The notes under the pieces are model-generated. The model had not been told where the DNA came from. It made no database searches and was given only the letters and a program-made list of their open reading frames with translations. Source: Moraxellaceae bacterium (GTDB lineage Bacteria > Pseudomonadota > Gammaproteobacteria > Burkholderiales > Rhodocyclaceae). Taken from it: a DNA stretch of 64,000 bases. The stretch lies in the NCBI GenBank assembly GCA_031119205.1, contig JAVHYF010000006.1:99150-163149 (forward strand). The letters are read 5' to 3'. Below are positions 61,015 through 64,000 of the stretch, one piece after another; within the stretch, counting starts at the first letter, position 1; every line of letters begins with the position of its first letter. The translations under genes and the position numbers were made by a program.

Positions 61015-62199
61015 TCACACCCGCCCCAGGTGCGGCGAACTCGGCAGGTTGATGAGCCGGCGCGCCAGCGCTTCGGCAACCGGCAGTGCGGCGCGCGGGC
61101 AGTCGGCGTACATCGGCAGGGTGTGCAGCAAGTTCCAGGCGGGCCGGGTCATGATGCCCAGCTCGTTGGTGGCCTGCAGCACCGTGTCGCGCAGATCGCA
61201 CGAAGTGTTGCCGCGCGCCTCGTCCAGCAGCACGGCGCACAGCCAGTAGTTGCTTTGCGTATCTGCCGGCTCGGCCACGAATTTCAGGCCGGCCACGTCG
61301 CGCAACGCCTCGCGGTAGCGTGCGGCCAGCGTCCGCTTCTCGGCCACGAAGGCCGGCAGGCGCATCACCTGCGCGCAGCCTAGCGCGGCGTTCAGGTTGG
61401 GCATGCGGTAGTTGTAGCCCACCTCGTCATGCTGGAAGGTCCAGCCGCGCCCGACGCGCGCGGTGGTGGTGATGTGGCGCGCGCGCTCGGCAAGCTTCGC
61501 GTCCTCGGTGAGGATCGCCCCGCCACCACCGGTGGTGATGATCTTGTTGCCGTTGAAGCTCAACGCCGAGATGCGTCCGGCCCGGCCGGTGTGCCGGCCC
61601 TTGTAGAAGGAGCCCAGCGACTCGGCCGCATCTTCCACCAGCGGGATGTGCCAGCGCTCCGACAACGCCACCAACGCATCGAGGTCCACCGGATGGCCGA
61701 AGGTGTGCATCGGCACGATAGCCGCCAGCCGCGCCCCCGTCTCACGGTTACGCCAGCCTTCCTTCGATGCCACTGCGATATGCCTCAGGTGTTCGTCCAG
61801 AGCCGCAGCATCCATACCCAGCGAGGTGAATTCGCTATCCACGAAATGCGGCCGCGCCCCGCAGTAACTCGCCGCGTTGGCGGTGGCCACGAAGCTCAGC
61901 GCCGGCATCAACACCTCGTCGCCCTGCTCCACGCCCACCAGCTTCAGCGCAATGTGCAGCGCCGCCGTGCCGTTCACCACCGCCACGACATGCGAAGCGC
62001 CGGTATAGGCCGCCAGTTCACCCTCAAAGCGCTCGACATGCTTGCCGACGGTGGAGACGTAACCGGAATCCAGACACTCCAGCAGCGCCTGCCGCTCGGC
62101 AAGGCCGAACTCCGGCTCGTGCAGCGCGATGCGCTCGCGCTCGGGAAGGACGCGGCGAAGGGTTGCTATCAGGGCGGGGATATCCAGCGGCGTGTGCAA
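61015..62199 (-). CDS. legC: PLP aminotransferase LegC (DegT family)
   Basis: 394 aa. Aminates C4 of the LegB keto-sugar. LHEPEFGLAERQALLECLDSG and YVSTVGKHVERFE are the LegC-type N-terminus; VNGTAALHIALKLVGV, MHTFGHPVDLDAL and ALSFNGNKIITTGGGGAIL (PLP Lys) follow. The start codon is TTG at 62199 with no good ribosome-binding site. A 178-base gap separates it from the TIR gene upstream, which may have displaced the original start region. Confidence 0.85.
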   Translation of the reverse strand: MHTPLDIPALIATLRRVLPERERIALHEPEFGLAERQALLECLDSGYVSTVGKHVERFEGELAAYTGASHVVAVVNGTAALHIALKLVGVEQGDEVLMPALSFVATANAASYCGARPHFVDSEFTSLGMDAAALDEHLRHIAVASKEGWRNRETGARLAAIVPMHTFGHPVDLDALVALSERWHIPLVEDAAESLGSFYKGRHTGRAGRISALSFNGNKIITTGGGGAILTEDAKLAERARHITTTARVGRGWTFQHDEVGYNYRMPNLNAALGCAQVMRLPAFVAEKRTLAARYREALRDVAGLKFVAEPADTQSNYWLCAVLLDEARGNTSCDLRDTVLQATNELGIMTRPAWNLLHTLPMYADCPRAALPVAEALARRLINLPSSPHLGRV

Positions 62200-62251
62200 G
62201 AGAAGCGCTTTCTATGTGCGGCTGTTCGTCCGCGAAGTCACCAACCAAACC

Positions 62252-62328
62252 GTAGGGCGCAATAAGCGAAGCGCATTGCGCCGCATGTCTAACGATCAAC
62301 CATCCGGCGCAATGCTATTGCGCCCTAC
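62252..62328. repeat. Pair of REP-like elements after the TIR gene
   Basis: Two inverted copies around GTAGGGCGCAAT...GCATTGCGCC (62252-62283) and GGCGCAATGCTATTGCGCC (62306-62324), ending CCCTAC. They lie between the TIR gene and legC, of a type different from those in the 60.6-61.0 kb gap. Confidence 0.7.
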
Positions 62329-62377
62329 ACGCACTAATGAGGCTTTCGCCGCCTCTCAAAAATGAGAAAGCGAATCG

Positions 62378-63487
62378 TCAGACAGGCTTCTGTTCATCGA
62401 ACACATCTGGCTGGCTAGCTATCGTGCGCTGCTGGCTCCGCTTAGAAAACTGCACGATCACCTTCGGCAAGTGGCGTAGCAAGTAAAACGCCTCTTCGTT
62501 CTCGGGACCCATGAATTCGTGAAAGAGAGGACCGTCGGAAACGGTTTCCAACAAGTTGATCAGTTCAACTTGAGCCAAACGAATCTGCCTCGAATCACCG
62601 CCTCTTAAGGCCTTATAGAAGTCGAGCCCAACTTCGAACAACCACGGCATGTCGTCTCTAACAAGGGAAATAAACATCAGCCAAGCATGCGCTCTAGTTG
62701 TTGAGCTCTTCCTGAACGCGGGGTGAAACAGCAACTCCTCAACAAACATCGGATGAAAACCGCGCGTACGCCTTAGCCGGCTACTCTTAGCATAAGGCCC
62801 ACCTCTTGCCTCGATACGCTGAGGCAGCTCTCGGACCATAACCTTCACTTCCTCGAAGAGCTTTGCAACGTTCGTCTCTTCAGAAACCGTGGCCGTCTGA
62901 GTTTTTCCTTTGGAAGGCGACAACTCTTTGACCTTCTTCATGAAGAGTTGAACGTGCATCCTTATCGCTTCTTCACGTGGCGCCGCATCCGGATTCTTCT
63001 GAAGCAACTGCATGACCAGCTTGGTCAAAGAATCCTCATCATCACCGCAGTTCTGGAACTGACCGAAAGGTCCTGTGCTTACAACCTCAAGCGCAACACC
63101 CAACGCGACACCCAAGACGTTTGTATTCAGCTTTCCCTTAGCGACGCCCGCCTCATAAAGGATCCACGGCCGATCCACGCTTCGCTGGGTAAGTAACGCT
63201 ACTACATCGGTAGCGTCTCCCAGCTGCGACATGATCTCCTTGTACCACTCCGTCCCAAACTCAATCCCCGACCCACTTTTCTTGTCAGACGACCTAAACG
63301 ACTTGAGCGTCCCACCGCTCACATCTGCCAACAGGTTAGCGAAAGCCTCAGCAAAATCGGCATCACGGCTGTCGTGGCTAATAAAAACCAGTGCCCCGCC
63401 TCTATTGACGACGACTGCTTGTCCAACAGCATCGTCTGGCGTTGCAACTGGCGTTACGGCCTTAGCTGGTCGCTTCCTAGTTGCCAT
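62378..63487 (-). CDS. TIR-domain protein with unknown C-terminal region
   Basis: 369 aa; the start at 63487 has GGGGGGAGAG upstream. Residues about 30-155 look like a TIR domain: ALVFISHDSRDADFAEAFAN (first strand and BB-type loop region), SGIEFGTEWYKEIMSQLGDA, VALLTQRSVDRPWILYEAG. The Glu in WILYEAG sits where TIR NADases have their catalytic Glu. Residues 160-369 match nothing I recognise. Base composition is visibly more AT-rich (about half GC) than the leg genes on both sides, a sign of transfer. It lies 16 bases after the legB stop, on the same strand, and carries no sugar-enzyme motif. Confidence 0.75.
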   Translation of the reverse strand: MATRKRPAKAVTPVATPDDAVGQAVVVNRGGALVFISHDSRDADFAEAFANLLADVSGGTLKSFRSSDKKSGSGIEFGTEWYKEIMSQLGDATDVVALLTQRSVDRPWILYEAGVAKGKLNTNVLGVALGVALEVVSTGPFGQFQNCGDDEDSLTKLVMQLLQKNPDAAPREEAIRMHVQLFMKKVKELSPSKGKTQTATVSEETNVAKLFEEVKVMVRELPQRIEARGGPYAKSSRLRRTRGFHPMFVEELLFHPAFRKSSTTRAHAWLMFISLVRDDMPWLFEVGLDFYKALRGGDSRQIRLAQVELINLLETVSDGPLFHEFMGPENEEAFYLLRHLPKVIVQFSKRSQQRTIASQPDVFDEQKPV

Positions 63488-63503
63488 TCTCTCCCCCCGA
63501 GCT

Positions 63504-64000
63504 TTAGATGTTGTACTGCCCCACCTTGTACCGCCCCAGGTTCCCCGCCTGGGTGAACCACGCAATCGTCTCCCCCAGCCCCCGTTTGAAGCCTTCCAGC
63601 CCGCCGTAGTCCGGCCGCCAGCCCATGCGTTCCTCCGCTTTCGCGTAACTGGCGAAGAGGCGTTCGACCTCACTGTCGGCCGGGCGCAGGCGTTGTTCGT
63701 CGGTAACGATCTCGATGTCGGCGCCCATCAGCTCGGCAATCGCGCGGGCGGTGTCGCCGATGGAGATTTCGAAGCCACTGCCGGTGTTGGTGACTGTGCC
63801 GATGGTCTGGTCGGATTCCAGCGCGGCGATGAAGCCACGGGCGGTGTCGGCCACGAAGCTGAAGTCGCGCGTGGGCGTCAGGGCTCCGAGCTTGATGCGA
63901 CGCTCGCCGCTGGCGATCTGGGTGATGACGGTGGGAATGACGGCACGGGCGCTCTGGCGCGGGCCGTAGGTGTTGAAGGGGCGCAGCACGGCGACCGGGG
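63504..64000 (-). CDS. legB: LegB-type NAD-dependent 4,6-dehydratase, C-terminal part only
   Basis: The frame is open to the window edge; about 165 residues are seen. LRPFNTYGPRQSARAVIPT is the substrate-binding block of extended SDR sugar dehydratases, and TPTRDFSFVADTARGFIAAL and GWRPDYGGLEGFKRGLGETI complete the C-terminus. The LegB enzyme makes the 4-keto-6-deoxy sugar at the head of the pathway. Assignment to legB rests on this end and the following legC. Confidence 0.8.
   Translation of the reverse strand, partial: PVAVLRPFNTYGPRQSARAVIPTVITQIASGERRIKLGALTPTRDFSFVADTARGFIAALESDQTIGTVTNTGSGFEISIGDTARAIAELMGADIEIVTDEQRLRPADSEVERLFASYAKAEERMGWRPDYGGLEGFKRGLGETIAWFTQAGNLGRYKVGQYNI

Noticed and set aside
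60700..61249. Plus-strand open frames of 95 and 171 codons
   Set aside because: They run through REP-like repeats and antisense to legC.

Overview
The window comes from a GC-rich (about 65% by eye) Gram-negative bacterium, most likely a betaproteobacterium of the Rhodocyclales/Burkholderiales type. The basis is the canonical minus-strand block rpsB-tsf-pyrH-frr-uppS-cdsA-dxr-rseP-bamA-skp-lpxD-fabZ-lpxA-lpxB-rnhB, the rimP-nusA-infB-rbfA-truB block, a maeB-type malic enzyme, the moeA-moaD-moaE order and a DUF3141 protein. The genus is not established. No rRNA, tRNA, CRISPR array, prophage or insertion sequence was recognised.

Layout. 1-3.2 kb: the start of an M20 amidohydrolase and a divergent membrane pyrophosphatase. 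3.2-24.4 kb: housekeeping on the minus strand, covering lipid A, outer-membrane assembly, isoprenoid and phospholipid precursors, and translation. The rimP-nusA-infB transcript has its own promoter, a structured leader and an internal terminator-like hairpin just before rimP. 24.6-32.8 kb: scattered single genes (dsbB, an IclR regulator, pbpG, a patatin, maeB, an aminotransferase, a lytic transglycosylase). 33.1-36.4 kb: two pseudopilins and a 15-repeat BNR-type lipoprotein. 36.6-39.0 kb: the molybdenum cofactor genes mobB-moeA-moaD-moaE. 39.1-48.0 kb: a pilin-like protein, an amidohydrolase, a 70-codon small gene, the kdgK/eda pair, a TPR/GT9-like protein and a DUF3141 protein with a PHA-synthase-like catalytic triad.

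48.0-64.0 kb: a minus-strand locus for a nonulosonic acid (legionaminic-type) sugar, running from legB (cut by the window edge) to a PseG-PseH fusion. LegB, LegC, LegH, LegG, LegI and LegF-type enzymes plus a PtmE-type nucleotidyltransferase would make a CMP-activated sugar. A WbpG-like ATP amidotransferase with HisH- and HisF-like partners would convert an N-acetyl to an acetamidino group. The HisF-like partner has lost the first catalytic Asp of true HisF, which fits an ammonia-delivery role rather than histidine synthesis. The acyltransferase, SDR, class III aminotransferase and PseG-PseH fusion probably tailor the sugar. REP-like repeats lie only in this locus.

The most unusual item is a TIR-domain gene (62378-63487) of visibly lower GC, inserted between legB and legC. 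It looks like an acquired defence-type NADase riding in the glycan operon.
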